64,000 nt of DNA. Source: Bacillus sp. FJAT-42315 (GTDB lineage Bacteria; Bacillota; Bacilli; Bacillales; Domibacillaceae). Positions within the stretch are counted from its first letter, which is position 1. The number at the start of each line of letters is the position of its first letter. The DNA lies in assembly GCF_002797375.1 (NCBI RefSeq), contig NZ_KZ454941.1:1915291-1979290 (forward strand), given 5' to 3'. The position numbers and the translations under genes are program-made. Below are positions 54,798 to 64,000 of this stretch, in pieces. The notes beneath the pieces are model-generated. The model was not told the DNA's origin and did no database searches. It worked only from the letters and a program-made list of their open reading frames with translations.

Positions 54798-56407
54798 TTT
54801 TATTAATTGATAACTACGACTCTTTTACGTATAACTTATACCAACAAATTGCTTCTTTAGGGAAGCATGTACGAGTGATTCGCAATGATGAATGTACGCT
54901 TGAAGAGATTGAAAAGATGGCGCCGGAAGCGATTGTGCTTTCACCAGGTCCAGGTACACCGAAAGAAGCGGGGATTTGTATGGAAGTCGTTCGTAGCTTC
55001 TATCATCGCATTCCGATTTTAGGTATTTGTCTTGGACACCAAGCGATTGCGGCTGCTTTTGGAGCGGATATCGTGCAAGCGAAAACGATTAAGCATGGGA
55101 AAGTGTCATTGATTAAGCACGAAGGGAAAGATATTTTCTCCTCGTTTAATGGCCCGATATCGGTGATGCGCTATCATTCCTTGTCTGTCGAGAAAGCGAC
55201 CTTACCGCAAAAGTTAGAGGTACTGGCTGTTTCTACGGATGATGAAGAAATCATGGCGATTCGTCATAAGGAGTATCCAGTGTATGGACTGCAATTTCAT
55301 CCAGAATCAATCGGGACAAAAGTAGGCAGCGAGCTTGTTCAGCAATTTTTTCAACAGTACAGAAAGGAGAAAAACATGAAGAACTATTTGCTCAAATTGG
55401 CAGATCAGCAAGCGCTTGAGGAAGAAGAAATGATGAATGCGATCGAAGAGATTTTACAAGATGATGCAACGGAAGGAGAAATCGCCGCTTTTCTAGTCGC
55501 ATTAAAATCAAAGGGTGAAACAGTCGATGAAATCGCTTCTTTAGTCAATGTCCTTAGAAAAAATTCTCTTGGAACGAGCAAACGCTTCATGAATGTGATG
55601 GATAACTGTGGAACGGGAGGCGATGGCTCGCAAAGCTTTAATATTAGCACAACGTCCGCGTTCGTCCTTGCGGGGGCAGGAGTGAAAGTCGCGAAGCACG
55701 GAAACCGCAGCGTCTCTAGTAAAACCGGGAGCGCCGATGTGCTCGAACATTTAGGAATTTCTCTCGATTATTTAGAAGGAGAGACCGATTACTTATTAGA
55801 GGAAAATGGGATCGCCTTTTTGTTTGCTCCTCATGTTCATCCAAAGTTAAAGCGAGTAATGAAGGTGCGGAGAGATTTGAAAATCCCAACAATCTTCAAT
55901 TTGATTGGGCCGTTAACGAATCCAGTCGAACTCGATACGCAATTACTAGGCATTTATCGCCGGGATATGCTTGATATGATGGCGAGTGTTCTCGATCGTC
56001 TTGGGCGGAAAAGAGCAGTGGTCATTAATGGAGCAGGGTTTATGGATGAAGCCTCGCTCGCTGGTGAAAATCATTTGATGCTGTTAGAAGAAGGAAAAAC
56101 GAAAAAAATGATCATTACTCCAGAAGATGTGGGATTGCCAACATATAGCCTAGAAGCGATTCGTGGTGGCGAAGCAAAAGAAAATGCGGATATTTTAAAG
56201 CGAGTGCTAGAAGGAGAAAAAGGAGCTACACGCGATACCGTATTATTAAATGCAGGGATTGGATTGTTTGCGAACGGAAAGGTGTCAACCATTCAAAAAG
56301 GTATTCAGTTGGCGAAGGAAAGTATCGATTCAGGAGCGGCTTTATCCAAATTACACTTTTTAATTGAGCATTCAAAACGTCAGCAGAAAGTGGGGATTAC
56401 AGGATGA
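54794..56407 (+). CDS. trpGD: Fused anthranilate synthase glutaminase / anthranilate phosphoribosyltransferase (TrpG-TrpD)
   Basis: A 537-residue fusion. Residues 1 to about 192 are TrpG, a class-I amidotransferase with Cys79 in GICLGHQ and the His169/Glu171 pair in QFHPES. Residues about 195-537 are TrpD, with [27 protein letters not shown], and [10 protein letters not shown]. The join is only a few residues. At the join the DNA has AAAGGAG (55363-55369) six bases before an in-frame ATG (55376, Met195), so a free TrpD may also be made. Bacillus relatives normally keep the two genes apart. Confidence 0.93.
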   Translation: MILLIDNYDSFTYNLYQQIASLGKHVRVIRNDECTLEEIEKMAPEAIVLSPGPGTPKEAGICMEVVRSFYHRIPILGICLGHQAIAAAFGADIVQAKTIKHGKVSLIKHEGKDIFSSFNGPISVMRYHSLSVEKATLPQKLEVLAVSTDDEEIMAIRHKEYPVYGLQFHPESIGTKVGSELVQQFFQQYRKEKNMKNYLLKLADQQALEEEEMMNAIEEILQDDATEGEIAAFLVALKSKGETVDEIASLVNVLRKNSLGTSKRFMNVMDNCGTGGDGSQSFNISTTSAFVLAGAGVKVAKHGNRSVSSKTGSADVLEHLGISLDYLEGETDYLLEENGIAFLFAPHVHPKLKRVMKVRRDLKIPTIFNLIGPLTNPVELDTQLLGIYRRDMLDMMASVLDRLGRKRAVVINGAGFMDEASLAGENHLMLLEEGKTKKMIITPEDVGLPTYSLEAIRGGEAKENADILKRVLEGEKGATRDTVLLNAGIGLFANGKVSTIQKGIQLAKESIDSGAALSKLHFLIEHSKRQQKVGITG

Positions 56408-57183
56408 CGATCACTATATTAGACAGAATATTGGCGAAAAAGAAAGAGGAAGTTGAACAATTGAAAGGGAATGTTCAAAGACAAGTGAATCCTTCAAATA
56501 GAAGAAAGTATTCCTTGTATGAATCGTGTAGGCAATCTTCCACAATGAATCTAATTGCCGAAATCAAACGAGCTTCTCCTTCGAAAGGAGCGATCAATTT
56601 AAATGTCAATCCACAACAACAGGCACAGCTGTATGAAAGTAGTGGAGCAGATGCCATTTCCGTTTTAACCGATGAACCATTTTTTAAAGGGACGATGGAC
56701 GATCTGCGAAGCGTTCGTGCCAAGGTGAATGTACCGATTCTTTGTAAAGACTTTATCATCGATCCGATTCAAATCGATCGAGCGGAACAAGCAGGTGCGA
56801 ACGTCATTTTATTGATTGCGGCAGCCCTTCATCAACAACAGCTTCAGGAACTATATGAGTATGCGACAGAAAGAGCACTGGATATTCTGCTTGAAGTGCA
56901 TAATGAGGAAGAAATGGAACGAGCACTAGCAATCAACGCAAAGATCATCGGTATTAATAATCGAAATTTAAATACATTTCAAGTTGAGTTAGCGACAACT
57001 GAACGCTTGCTTCAATCATATCATCAGCCAGACATTGTGTTCGTATCAGAAAGTGGGATTCAAACGAAGGAAGATGTCGAGCGTGTTCGAGATGCGGGGG
57101 CTAAAGCGATTTTAGTCGGTGAAACCTTGATGAAAAGTAGTGACATTCCTCGTACGATCGAGGAGTTAAAAATTAGGCTGTGA
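56404..57183 (+). CDS. trpC: Indole-3-glycerol phosphate synthase
   Basis: A 259-residue TIM-barrel enzyme: [16 protein letters not shown] (residues about 50-65), [36 protein letters not shown], and [12 protein letters not shown]. It closes CdRP to indoleglycerol phosphate. It overlaps trpGD by 4 nt; the trpF gene follows. Confidence 0.96.
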   Translation: MTITILDRILAKKKEEVEQLKGNVQRQVNPSNRRKYSLYESCRQSSTMNLIAEIKRASPSKGAINLNVNPQQQAQLYESSGADAISVLTDEPFFKGTMDDLRSVRAKVNVPILCKDFIIDPIQIDRAEQAGANVILLIAAALHQQQLQELYEYATERALDILLEVHNEEEMERALAINAKIIGINNRNLNTFQVELATTERLLQSYHQPDIVFVSESGIQTKEDVERVRDAGAKAILVGETLMKSSDIPRTIEELKIRL

Positions 57184-57193
57184 GGTGAGTAAG

Positions 57194-57805
57194 GTGAAGG
57201 TGAAAATTTGCGGAATTCAAGACGTGGACATCGCATTACACGCCCAGCAAATAGGGACGGATTATATCGGGTTTGTCTTTGCCAAAAGCAAGCGGCAAGT
57301 GTCTGCTGAACAAGCAGCTGCCATATCAGATCGTTTACAAAAAGGTCCGTTAAAAGTAGGCGTGTTTGTCAATGAAGACGTCAAACGAGTAGAAGAAATC
57401 GCTGAAGCCGCTTCTCTCGATATCATTCAGCTACATGGAGATGAGTCGCCAGAATACGCCAGAAAATTAACGCGCCCAGTCATGAAAGCTTTTAGTTATT
57501 CACCGCAGCTTTCAATGAAAGAGGTACTTGCTTACCCAGCAGACTTGATTTTGTTAGATAGCGCCAAAGGGCCATATCGAGGAGGAAATGGGACGACATT
57601 TAATTGGAGTTTGCTTACAAGTGAAACCTTCGATCGTACAAGGCTTATTTTAGCGGGGGGACTTCATCCTGATAATGTACAAGAAGCGATCACAATGATT
57701 CAACCAGCGGCTGTTGATGTCTCAAGTGGGGTCGAAACAAACGGTGTGAAAGATTGGACGAAAATGAAAGCATTTATCGATCAAGCGAAAGGAGTAGGTC
57801 AATGA
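57194..57805 (+). CDS. trpF: Phosphoribosylanthranilate isomerase
   Basis: A 203-residue TIM-barrel protein beginning [14 protein letters not shown], with [34 protein letters not shown] and DVSSGVE. It isomerises PRA to CdRP. I start it at GTG 57194, since GAGGTGAG lies just before; the in-frame GTG at 57185 is part of that site. It overlaps trpB by 4 nt. Confidence 0.95.
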   Translation: MKVKICGIQDVDIALHAQQIGTDYIGFVFAKSKRQVSAEQAAAISDRLQKGPLKVGVFVNEDVKRVEEIAEAASLDIIQLHGDESPEYARKLTRPVMKAFSYSPQLSMKEVLAYPADLILLDSAKGPYRGGNGTTFNWSLLTSETFDRTRLILAGGLHPDNVQEAITMIQPAAVDVSSGVETNGVKDWTKMKAFIDQAKGVGQ

Positions 57806-59010
57806 TGACTGTATATACACAACCCGATTCAAAGGGGAAGTTCGGAATATTTGGAGGAAGGTACGTACCAGAAACTTTAATGCAAGCGGTGCTTGAGTTA
57901 GAGGAAGCGTATGAAACAGCGAAACAAGATCCATCATTCATCGAAGAGTTAAACGGATACTTAAAAGATTATGTTGGCCGAGAAAATCCTTTATATTTTG
58001 CTCGAAATTTAACGGAAAAAACCGGCGGGGCAAAGATTTATTTAAAGCGCGAAGATTTGAATCATACAGGTGCTCATAAAATTAATAACACGATTGGCCA
58101 AGGATTGCTTGCGCTTCGAATGGGTAAAAGAAAAGTTGTAGCAGAAACGGGCGCTGGCCAGCATGGAGTGGCGACAGCGACGATCTGTGCATTATTGAAT
58201 CTCGAATGTGTGATTTTTATGGGAGAAGAAGATATTAAACGGCAACAGTTAAATGTGTTCCGAATGGAGTTGTTAGGAGCGAAAGTGATCGGTGTTAGTC
58301 AAGGAAGCGGGACATTGAAGGATGCGGTGAATGAAGCCCTGCGCTATTGGGTCGCTCATGTAGAGGATACTCATTACATCATGGGGTCCGTCCTTGGTCC
58401 ACATCCGTTTCCGCAAATGGTTCGCGATTTTCAAAGTGTCATCGGAAAAGAAACGAAAGCGCAAATGCTTGAAAAAGAAGGCAGACTTCCTGATGCAGTT
58501 GTCGCATGTATCGGCGGAGGGAGCAATGCGATGGGTATGTTTTACCCATTTATTGATGATAAAGAAGTTCAATTATATGGAGTGGAAGCTGCTGGGAGCG
58601 GGATTGAGACCGATCAACATGCCGCGTCTTTAACGAAAGGTTCCGTCGGTGTGCTACATGGAAGCAAAATGTATTTATTGCAAGATGAAGCTGGTCAAAT
58701 TCAAGAAGCGCATTCCATTTCGGCGGGGTTAGATTATCCAGGAGTCGGTCCTGAGCATAGCTTGTTAAAGGAAATCGGCCGGGTGAATTATGAAGCGGTG
58801 ACTGATGACGAAGCACTAGACGGTTTTAAATTATTGACGCAAACAGAAGGCATTATCCCTGCGCTAGAAAGCTCTCATGCCGTTGCTTATGCTGTCAAAC
58901 TTGCGGCTTCAATGTCAAAAGAAGAGACGGTGGTCATTTGTTTATCGGGACGTGGAGATAAAGATGTAGCCGCTATTCAAGAGAGATTAGGAGGATCAAA
59001 TAATGAGTAA
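57802..59010 (+). CDS. trpB: Tryptophan synthase beta chain
   Basis: A 402-residue PLP enzyme: [14 protein letters not shown] near the start, [20 protein letters not shown] with the PLP lysine at residue 93, [24 protein letters not shown] and LSGRGDKD. It joins indole and serine to tryptophan. I start it at ATG 57802, inside the trpF end; upstream in-frame codons have no site. It overlaps trpA by 8 nt. Confidence 0.97.
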   Translation: MMTVYTQPDSKGKFGIFGGRYVPETLMQAVLELEEAYETAKQDPSFIEELNGYLKDYVGRENPLYFARNLTEKTGGAKIYLKREDLNHTGAHKINNTIGQGLLALRMGKRKVVAETGAGQHGVATATICALLNLECVIFMGEEDIKRQQLNVFRMELLGAKVIGVSQGSGTLKDAVNEALRYWVAHVEDTHYIMGSVLGPHPFPQMVRDFQSVIGKETKAQMLEKEGRLPDAVVACIGGGSNAMGMFYPFIDDKEVQLYGVEAAGSGIETDQHAASLTKGSVGVLHGSKMYLLQDEAGQIQEAHSISAGLDYPGVGPEHSLLKEIGRVNYEAVTDDEALDGFKLLTQTEGIIPALESSHAVAYAVKLAASMSKEETVVICLSGRGDKDVAAIQERLGGSNNE

Positions 59011-59791
59011 AGAGAAAATAAAGTTCGCTTTTCAAATGCTGAACGAGCCAAATAAAAAAGCCTTTGTTGCTTATATTATGGCAGGGGATGGCGGTTTACA
59101 TCAATTGAAGGATCAAATGCTTTATTTGCAACAGATTGGAGTCACATTGATTGAAGTAGGTATTCCTTTTTCAGACCCGGTAGCAGATGGCCCTGTGATT
59201 CAAGAAGCTGGGAAACGAGCCCTACAGCAAAAAGTAACCTTGAAGAAAGTATTAGATGAACTACGGAGCATAAAAAATGACCTCCACATTCCTTTTGTGT
59301 TAATGACGTATTTCAATCCTGTCTACCGATATGGAATCGAACAATTTGCTCATGATGCGGCATTGGCAGGGGTATCTGGTGTGATCATTCCGGATGTGCC
59401 GCTGGAAGAAGAGGAGGAAGTAAAACCTTCATTGGATCAACATGATCTTGCACTGATTCGTTTAGTGACTTTAACAAGTCCAATTGAGCGAATAAAGCGC
59501 ATCACAGAAGGGGCAGAAGGATTTATTTATGCGGTTACGGTTAAAGGGATTACAGGGGTAAGATCTAATTTTCAAGAGGAGGTATATCAATTTTTGCAGT
59601 GCATTAAAGCGGAGGCGAAAGTACCTGTTCTTGCTGGGTTTGGTGTTTCTTCAAAAGAGCAGGCACAGGAGCTAGGGCAACATTGCGATGGAGTAATTGT
59701 CGGCAGTCAAATTGTTCAGCTATTTCACCAAGGCAGACAAGAAGAGATTGCCAAACTATTGCCTGAATCGACTTTGCCTGTACATGAATGA
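59003..59791 (+). CDS. trpA: Tryptophan synthase alpha chain
   Basis: A 262-residue TIM-barrel protein: [31 protein letters not shown] (catalytic Glu in the first part), [23 protein letters not shown] with the catalytic Asp, and the phosphate loops GFGVSS and VIVGSQIV. It cleaves indoleglycerol phosphate to indole for TrpB. Last gene of the trp operon. Confidence 0.96.
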   Translation: MSKEKIKFAFQMLNEPNKKAFVAYIMAGDGGLHQLKDQMLYLQQIGVTLIEVGIPFSDPVADGPVIQEAGKRALQQKVTLKKVLDELRSIKNDLHIPFVLMTYFNPVYRYGIEQFAHDAALAGVSGVIIPDVPLEEEEEVKPSLDQHDLALIRLVTLTSPIERIKRITEGAEGFIYAVTVKGITGVRSNFQEEVYQFLQCIKAEAKVPVLAGFGVSSKEQAQELGQHCDGVIVGSQIVQLFHQGRQEEIAKLLPESTLPVHE

Positions 59792-59802
59792 TCTCATCTA
59801 AA

Positions 59803-59852
59803 ATGGAATTTGGAGGGTAGCTACATATAAGAGATTACCCTCCAAATTCCAT
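59803..59852. terminator. Perfect 17-bp stem-loop after trpA
   Basis: ATGGAATTTGGAGGGTA (59803-59819) and its exact complement (59836-59852) around a 16-nt loop. No T-run follows, so termination is likely but unproved. It lies between convergent genes. Confidence 0.6.
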
Positions 59853-59859
59853 GAAAGAC

Positions 59860-60570
59860 CTATTTTGCAAATGACGAAAGGTCTTCTATCATTTTATCTA
59901 TCATTTCAGATGTTTCAATTTCCCACGCTATTTTTAAGCGTTCTAAGGCATTAATCGCCTGCTCTTTCAATTGTCTATCCACTTTTCCAGTAAGCTTAAT
60001 TTGAGCAAAAGCAGTGGCATAAGTCACCATGTCGCTTTGTGTCATATCCATTTCTTTTACATTCATCAAATTGTCTATGTCCTGTCTGGTGACTGTATCC
60101 GCTGGAATATATTCCATTCCCCATTCCTCTTCAATAAGCTTTTGTGGAAAAGCTAAAAAATCTAATCGAGGATTTTTTCTGATGATTTCTGACAAGATAT
60201 CTAAAGTGTCACTTCCTTCATCACTTCCAAAGGGGGCTTCCTCATCCCCACAATCATAATAAAAACTTTCGGTGAAATGTTCAACAAAAGCAGGGTGCGA
60301 GGTCTTTGGATGTGGTCCGATGTTTTGATCATCTATGTAAATACGATTCTCAAAATCAAAATCCGTTGATTCCACATAACCTTTTTTTAGTTTCTGTCTA
60401 ATTAACTTCTCCGCTTCTTGTTGGCATTCTATATTAGAGTCATGTTCTTTTACTTCATACTTTCCGATCGTGCCATATTTTCCGTAGTTCACAGCAAAAT
60501 CAATCCCACTATAATCAATACTCCAAAACTTATGAGATTTTTCATCTTGATAGATAAATGCTCGTTTCAT
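59860..60570 (-). CDS. WGR-domain protein
   Basis: A 236-residue protein starting MKRAFIYQDEKSHKFWSID. Residues about 1-78 are a WGR-like domain (FAVNYGKYGTIGKYEVKEH, EAEKLIRQKLKKGYVE), here with Tyr-Gly-Lys in place of Trp-Gly-Arg. The rest is helical with no family I recognise. WGR domains occur in proteins linked to nucleic acids or poly-ADP-ribose-like systems, but also in many uncharacterised Bacillus proteins. I start it at ATG 60570 (AGGAGAAACG before it), not at the longer 60654 frame. Confidence 0.8.
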   Translation of the reverse strand: MKRAFIYQDEKSHKFWSIDYSGIDFAVNYGKYGTIGKYEVKEHDSNIECQQEAEKLIRQKLKKGYVESTDFDFENRIYIDDQNIGPHPKTSHPAFVEHFTESFYYDCGDEEAPFGSDEGSDTLDILSEIIRKNPRLDFLAFPQKLIEEEWGMEYIPADTVTRQDIDNLMNVKEMDMTQSDMVTYATAFAQIKLTGKVDRQLKEQAINALERLKIAWEIETSEMIDKMIEDLSSFAK

Positions 60571-60630
60571 CGTTTCTCCTCGCTTTCGTAACGATCTATT
60601 CATATAATATCCGCAAATAAAAATATAAAA

Positions 60631-60648
60631 AATACACAATGGGGTATT
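60631..60648. promoter_or_regulatory. Candidate operator half-site pair upstream of the sulfur flavoprotein
   Basis: AATACACAATGGGGTATT is an imperfect palindrome directly before the -35 box; a matching AATACCCCC lies downstream near 60718. The G/C-tract with TAT edges resembles operators of the CsoR/CstR (persulfide-sensing) family. No such regulator is in the window. Confidence 0.4.
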
Positions 60649-60676
60649 TGACAAAAAAGAAAAAAGCGTTTAATAT
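60648..60676 (+). promoter_or_regulatory. Sigma-A promoter of the sulfur flavoprotein gene
   Basis: A perfect TTGACA, a 17-nt spacer and TAATAT, 82 nt before the start codon. Confidence 0.8.
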
Positions 60677-60757
60677 ACAATTAGAAAATAAGTGAGGGAG
60701 ATTTTTTTGTTATTTAAAATACCCCCATATGTATAAAAAGGGATGGAGGAGTCGTAC

Positions 60758-63211
60758 ATGAAGAAAATTGTTATTATCGGTGGAGCAGCTGGAGGTGCAA
60801 CAGCGGCAGCGCGTTTGCGTCGAATCGATCCACAAGCAGAAATTATTTTGTTTGAAAAAGGGGAATACATTTCCTATGCGAGCTGTGGCTTGCCTTACTA
60901 TATTGGTGATATGGTCCCTCAACGTGATTCTTTACTGGTCCAAACAGTAGAAGGAATGACGAACAGATATAATTTAGATATTCGCATTGAAACAGAAGTA
61001 ACAAACATTGATCGCCAAAACCAAACGATTACGGCTAAACATGTGAAAACAGGTGAACAGTCCGAAGAAACATATGATGTACTCATTTTAGCGACAGGTG
61101 CTGCGCCGGTTGTTCCTAATATTCCAGGTGTCGATCAAGCGAACAATGTATTTACATTGAAGACAATTCCAGACGCGGATGAGATTAAACATTGGATGAA
61201 AGAAAAAGAACCAGCTCAAGCTGTCATTCTTGGTGGAAGTTTGACTGCGATTGAACTTGCTGAAAACTTACAAAAACGCGGATTGCAAGTGACGATCGTT
61301 GAAGCTCACTCACAGCTAGCGCCAGCTCTTGATGAAGAAATGGCCACGCTTGTGCACCAAAAATTACGTGATCAAGACATTAATGTCGTCTTAGGTCAAC
61401 AAGTCAGCCGTATAGACAATGAAGGAAAACAATTGACATTACAAGATGGAACTGTTCTAACAAGTGATATGACGATCGTCGCTATGGGACTCACGTCTGA
61501 AAGTGAACTAGCGAAACAAGCGGGGCTAGAAATAGGAGAACATGGCGGGGTGAACGTTAACGCCAACTTACAAACGACGGATCCAGTGATTTATGCTGTC
61601 GGTGATGTGGTTGAGGCTAGTGAGTCGCCGTCTGCTTCTTTCACCAATCGTCAAGGAAGAGCTGTAGCGGATCATATTTATGGAAAGAACGTGCAATATA
61701 GCGGGTCGATCGGTACGACAGCAACGAAACTATTTGATTTAACTGTTGCTGCGACAGGTAAAAACGAAAAGACGTTGCAAGCATTAAATGTTCCATACGA
61801 AGCGGTGCATATTCATCCAGCTTCTCAAGCAGGGTACTATATCGGTGGTAGCCCGATTACATTGAAGATGACGTTCCATCCAAAAACAGGAGAAATTTAC
61901 GGTGCGCAAGCGATCGGATTAACGGGTGTGGAAAAAAGAATTGATGTCATTGCGACAGCGATTAAAGCAAAAATGAATGTGTTTGATCTACAAGATCTTG
62001 AACTGATTTCTGCACCTGCTTTCTCTACGCCGAAAGATCCAGTGAATATGCTCGGTTATGTAGCCGGCAATATTGTAGATGGAGAAGCAAAGCCTGCTCA
62101 TGTGCTACAAATAGATGAAGTGATTGCTAAAGGTGGCATGGTCATTGATGTTCGTGAACCGTTAGAACGTGAAATGGGTTATATAGAAGGAAGTAAAAAT
62201 ATTCCGCTCGGTGAGTTGAAAACGAGATTAAATGAAATTCCGAAAGATCAGCCTGTGTATGTTTCCTGCCAAGTCGGACAAAGAGGATATTTAGCGTCCA
62301 ATCTGTTAAAAGAAAGTGGGTTTGATGTGTATAACGTCAGCGGCGGCTATAAAATGTATGCGAGCATGAAACGCGATCAAGAAGAGCGTCAACAACCAAT
62401 TCAAACGAAAGTAGTAGGTGAACAACAACCGATGACCCAATCTATTCAACCAATGACAGGTGATGTCAAAGCAGATGTCCAATTAAATTGTATGGGGCTT
62501 CAATGTCCAGGCCCGATTAGTCAAGTGTTCCAAACGATGAACAAAATGAACGATGGGGAAGTGTTAGAAGTAAAAGTAACCGATCCGGGCTTCATTACCG
62601 ATATTAAAGCATGGAGTAGTAAAACAGGGAATACCTTCCTGAAAAATGAAACGGTGGACGGAGCAACTGTCGTATACGTTCAAAAAGGAGCGGCTAATCA
62701 AGGACAAACAGCAAATGCTCCATCAGCAGCTAACGGTCCTAAAGGAGCGACACTTGTTGTATTTGACCAAGATCTTGATAAAGCCATTGCTTCCTTTATT
62801 ATCGCCACAGGCGCAGCAGCAATGGGCAAGAAAGTCACGATGTTCTTTACTTTCTGGGGCTTAAATATTTTACGCCGAGAAGAAGCAGTATCTCAAGAAG
62901 GAAAAGATTTCATTGAAAAAATGTTCAATAAAATGATGCCGCGTGGACCGAAACAGCTGCCGATTTCTAATATGAATATGGGCGGAATGGGTTCGAAAAT
63001 GATTCGTACAGTAATGGAGAAGAAAAACGTCGATAGCCTAGAAAAGCTAATGGCAACAGCAATGGAACTCGGAGTTGAAATTACAGCTTGTGCGATGAGT
63101 ATGGACGTGATGGGGATTCGTGAACACGAGTTAATTGATGGCGTTCAAATTGGCGGTGTCGCTGCTTATCTAGGTCAAGCAGAAGATTCCAATGTGAACT
63201 TGTTTATTTAA
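60758..63211 (+). CDS. Four-domain CoA-disulfide reductase-rhodanese-TusA-DsrE flavoprotein
   Basis: An 817-residue protein. Residues 1 to about 440 are a CoA-disulfide-reductase-like flavoenzyme (FAD site VIIGGAAGGATAAARLRR; redox Cys43 in SYASCGLPYYIG; second FAD site IYAVGDVVEAS). About 455-550 is a rhodanese domain with Cys504 in VSCQVGQRG. About 573-645 is a TusA domain with Cys578 and the CPGP Cys583. About 660-817 is a DsrE-family domain (VVFDQDLDKAIASFIIATGAAAMG core DLDKAIASFI). Together they fit persulfide or polysulfide transfer and reduction. ATG 60758 follows GGAGG; a longer in-frame start at 60743 lies before it. Confidence 0.93.
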   Translation: MKKIVIIGGAAGGATAAARLRRIDPQAEIILFEKGEYISYASCGLPYYIGDMVPQRDSLLVQTVEGMTNRYNLDIRIETEVTNIDRQNQTITAKHVKTGEQSEETYDVLILATGAAPVVPNIPGVDQANNVFTLKTIPDADEIKHWMKEKEPAQAVILGGSLTAIELAENLQKRGLQVTIVEAHSQLAPALDEEMATLVHQKLRDQDINVVLGQQVSRIDNEGKQLTLQDGTVLTSDMTIVAMGLTSESELAKQAGLEIGEHGGVNVNANLQTTDPVIYAVGDVVEASESPSASFTNRQGRAVADHIYGKNVQYSGSIGTTATKLFDLTVAATGKNEKTLQALNVPYEAVHIHPASQAGYYIGGSPITLKMTFHPKTGEIYGAQAIGLTGVEKRIDVIATAIKAKMNVFDLQDLELISAPAFSTPKDPVNMLGYVAGNIVDGEAKPAHVLQIDEVIAKGGMVIDVREPLEREMGYIEGSKNIPLGELKTRLNEIPKDQPVYVSCQVGQRGYLASNLLKESGFDVYNVSGGYKMYASMKRDQEERQQPIQTKVVGEQQPMTQSIQPMTGDVKADVQLNCMGLQCPGPISQVFQTMNKMNDGEVLEVKVTDPGFITDIKAWSSKTGNTFLKNETVDGATVVYVQKGAANQGQTANAPSAANGPKGATLVVFDQDLDKAIASFIIATGAAAMGKKVTMFFTFWGLNILRREEAVSQEGKDFIEKMFNKMMPRGPKQLPISNMNMGGMGSKMIRTVMEKKNVDSLEKLMATAMELGVEITACAMSMDVMGIREHELIDGVQIGGVAAYLGQAEDSNVNLFI

Positions 63212-63221
63212 CATATCCCGA

Positions 63222-63345
63222 AAGAATTCCCCTTCCTCAAGGAGCGTGAAGGGCACAGCCCAGCGAGTAGGGAGGGGATGAATGTCGGTTCGGCACAGCC
63301 GAAAGCGTTTGGTAGAGGACCTCTCGAATTTTGTCGAAAGAAAAA
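63222..63345 (+). other. Structured non-coding segment upstream of tnpB (candidate IS200/IS605 end or guide-RNA scaffold)
   Basis: Several stems lie in row: ATTCCCCTTCC with GGGAGGGGATGAAT as an outer stem, GGGC-ACA-GCCC inside it, TTCGGC-ACA-GCCGAA after it, and AGAGG-A-CCTCT. Two hairpins share the ACA loop. There is no reading frame. This is a dense fold for a 5' region; it may be the 3' scaffold of a lost neighbouring element, or the left end of this one. Confidence 0.5.
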
Positions 63346-63418
63346 AGGATGGAATTTTCCATTTGTTATTGATAGGAATATATGTTCGTTATATAATGAT
63401 GACAAAGGAGGGGATCTC

Positions 63419-64000
63419 ATGTATCGAACGTTGAAAACGGGCTTTACAGCGCCGCAGTCCACAATTCAACAGTTGTTTCATATACGCCGGATCTGCGGAA
63501 CGATTTGGAATGACTGCGTCCAGCTAGCTCGGTATTATTACCGAATTTACGGCAAGTGGATTAACAAAAGCGACCTTCAAGCTGAACTCAAAGGCTTGTA
63601 TCCTCTTCACAGTCAGACGATCCAAGCGGTGTGCCACAAGTTTTTGCGTGCCCGAGAAGGAGTTCGCCAAGCTCGGAAAACGAACAAGTCCATCCGATAT
63701 CCATACAAAAAAAAGTTCGTGTTCCATCCTAAATGGGTCGACAAATCCTTCGTGTTGGAAGGACAGAAACTAATACTTAGCTTAGGAAGATGGCAAGGAA
63801 AACAACAAACACCTCTTGTGTTGACGCTTGCTTCGATTTCGACTGGCGTGATCAAAGAAGTAGAGCTCGTCTATGACGGCCGATGGCATGCCTGTTTGTC
63901 GTATGAAGATGGCATCGAGCCTGTACCGATTCAAGACGGGCATACAGCCGCGATTGATCCAGGTGAGATTCATACGATCGCCGCCGTCAGCACCAGTGGA
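63419..64000 (+). CDS. TnpB-family RNA-guided endonuclease, partial (runs off window end)
   Basis: The frame is open from ATG 63419, behind AAAGGAGGGG, to the last base; 194 residues are visible, about half of the usual 350-420. The N-terminal OrfB helix-turn-helix-like region (RRICGTIWNDCVQLARYYYR core GTIWNDCVQLARYYY) and a RuvC-I motif AAIDPGEIHTIAA near residue 180 are seen, with the first catalytic Asp. RuvC-II, RuvC-III and the zinc finger lie outside. TnpB proteins cut DNA with a guide RNA made from the element's 3' end. No TnpA transposase is visible here. Confidence 0.85.
   Translation, partial: MYRTLKTGFTAPQSTIQQLFHIRRICGTIWNDCVQLARYYYRIYGKWINKSDLQAELKGLYPLHSQTIQAVCHKFLRAREGVRQARKTNKSIRYPYKKKFVFHPKWVDKSFVLEGQKLILSLGRWQGKQQTPLVLTLASISTGVIKEVELVYDGRWHACLSYEDGIEPVPIQDGHTAAIDPGEIHTIAAVSTSG

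Noticed and set aside
1-64000. tRNA, rRNA or CRISPR arrays
   Set aside because: No cloverleaf with GGTTCGA-type T-loop, no rRNA core sequence and no regularly spaced repeats were seen. A covariance-model search would be needed to exclude small RNAs fully.

Overview
The window is a chromosomal segment of an endospore-forming member of the Bacillaceae. The evidence is an sspH spore-protein gene with a sigma-G-like promoter, AGGAGG ribosome sites throughout, GTG/TTG starts, tandem tRNA-Trp T-boxes, a BirA-type operator, and a cobalamin operon with the gene order cbiW-H60-X-J-C-D-ET-L-F-G-A known from Bacillus megaterium. The species cannot be named from the sequence.

Layout. 1-2160: a truncated iron-dependent alcohol dehydrogenase, an NRDE/TANGO2-family gene, and the biotin transporter gene bioY behind a BirA box. 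2411-18369: a PduX-like threonine kinase gene, then a cobalamin riboswitch and a 17-gene anaerobic (cobalt-early) corrin ring operon. The operon ends with a precorrin-2 dehydrogenase, the uroporphyrinogen methyltransferase and the cobalt ECF transporter cbiMNQO. Together these import cobalt, make precorrin-2, insert cobalt with CbiX and run the ring contraction as far as cobyrinate a,c-diamide. CbiP, CbiB, CobU, CobS, CobT and BtuR are not in the window. 18450-23426: a gene set I read as an extracytosolic flavin/heme redox module. It holds an acidic secreted stalk-domain protein, a 98-residue membrane-anchored protein, the flavin transferase ApbE, a ferric-reductase-like membrane protein, a two-component system and a second bis-histidine membrane protein. 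No classical FMN-binding domain is present, which makes this the best candidate here for something not yet described.

23429-27012: small accessory genes (DUF4240, an acidic hypothetical, a HEPN-like/CBS fusion, an XRE-PAS regulator) and a two-hairpin intergenic element. 27176-35230: the csbB-gtcA-yfhO three-component surface glycosylation operon, a beta-helix protein, a CapA-family protein and a YqcI/YcgG protein. 35285-37981: a YtlA/C/D-like (SsuABC-type) ABC importer. 38036-44533: sspH, an SLH/SH3/amidase autolysin, a GAF-PucR regulator, and an AbgT transporter with an M20 amidohydrolase. 44828-52485: a small hypothetical, the threonine genes hom-thrC-thrB, an alpha/beta hydrolase, yhdT-panF and a YuxH-like EAL/HDOD protein. 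52748-59852: the tryptophan operon trpE-(GD fusion)-C-F-B-A, controlled by two tandem Trp T-boxes. 59860-64000: a WGR-domain protein, a four-domain sulfur-transfer flavoprotein (CoA-disulfide reductase, rhodanese, TusA, DsrE), and a TnpB-family RNA-guided nuclease gene cut by the window edge, preceded by a structured non-coding segment.

No rRNA, tRNA, CRISPR array or prophage was recognised. All family assignments come from reading motifs; no database search was run.
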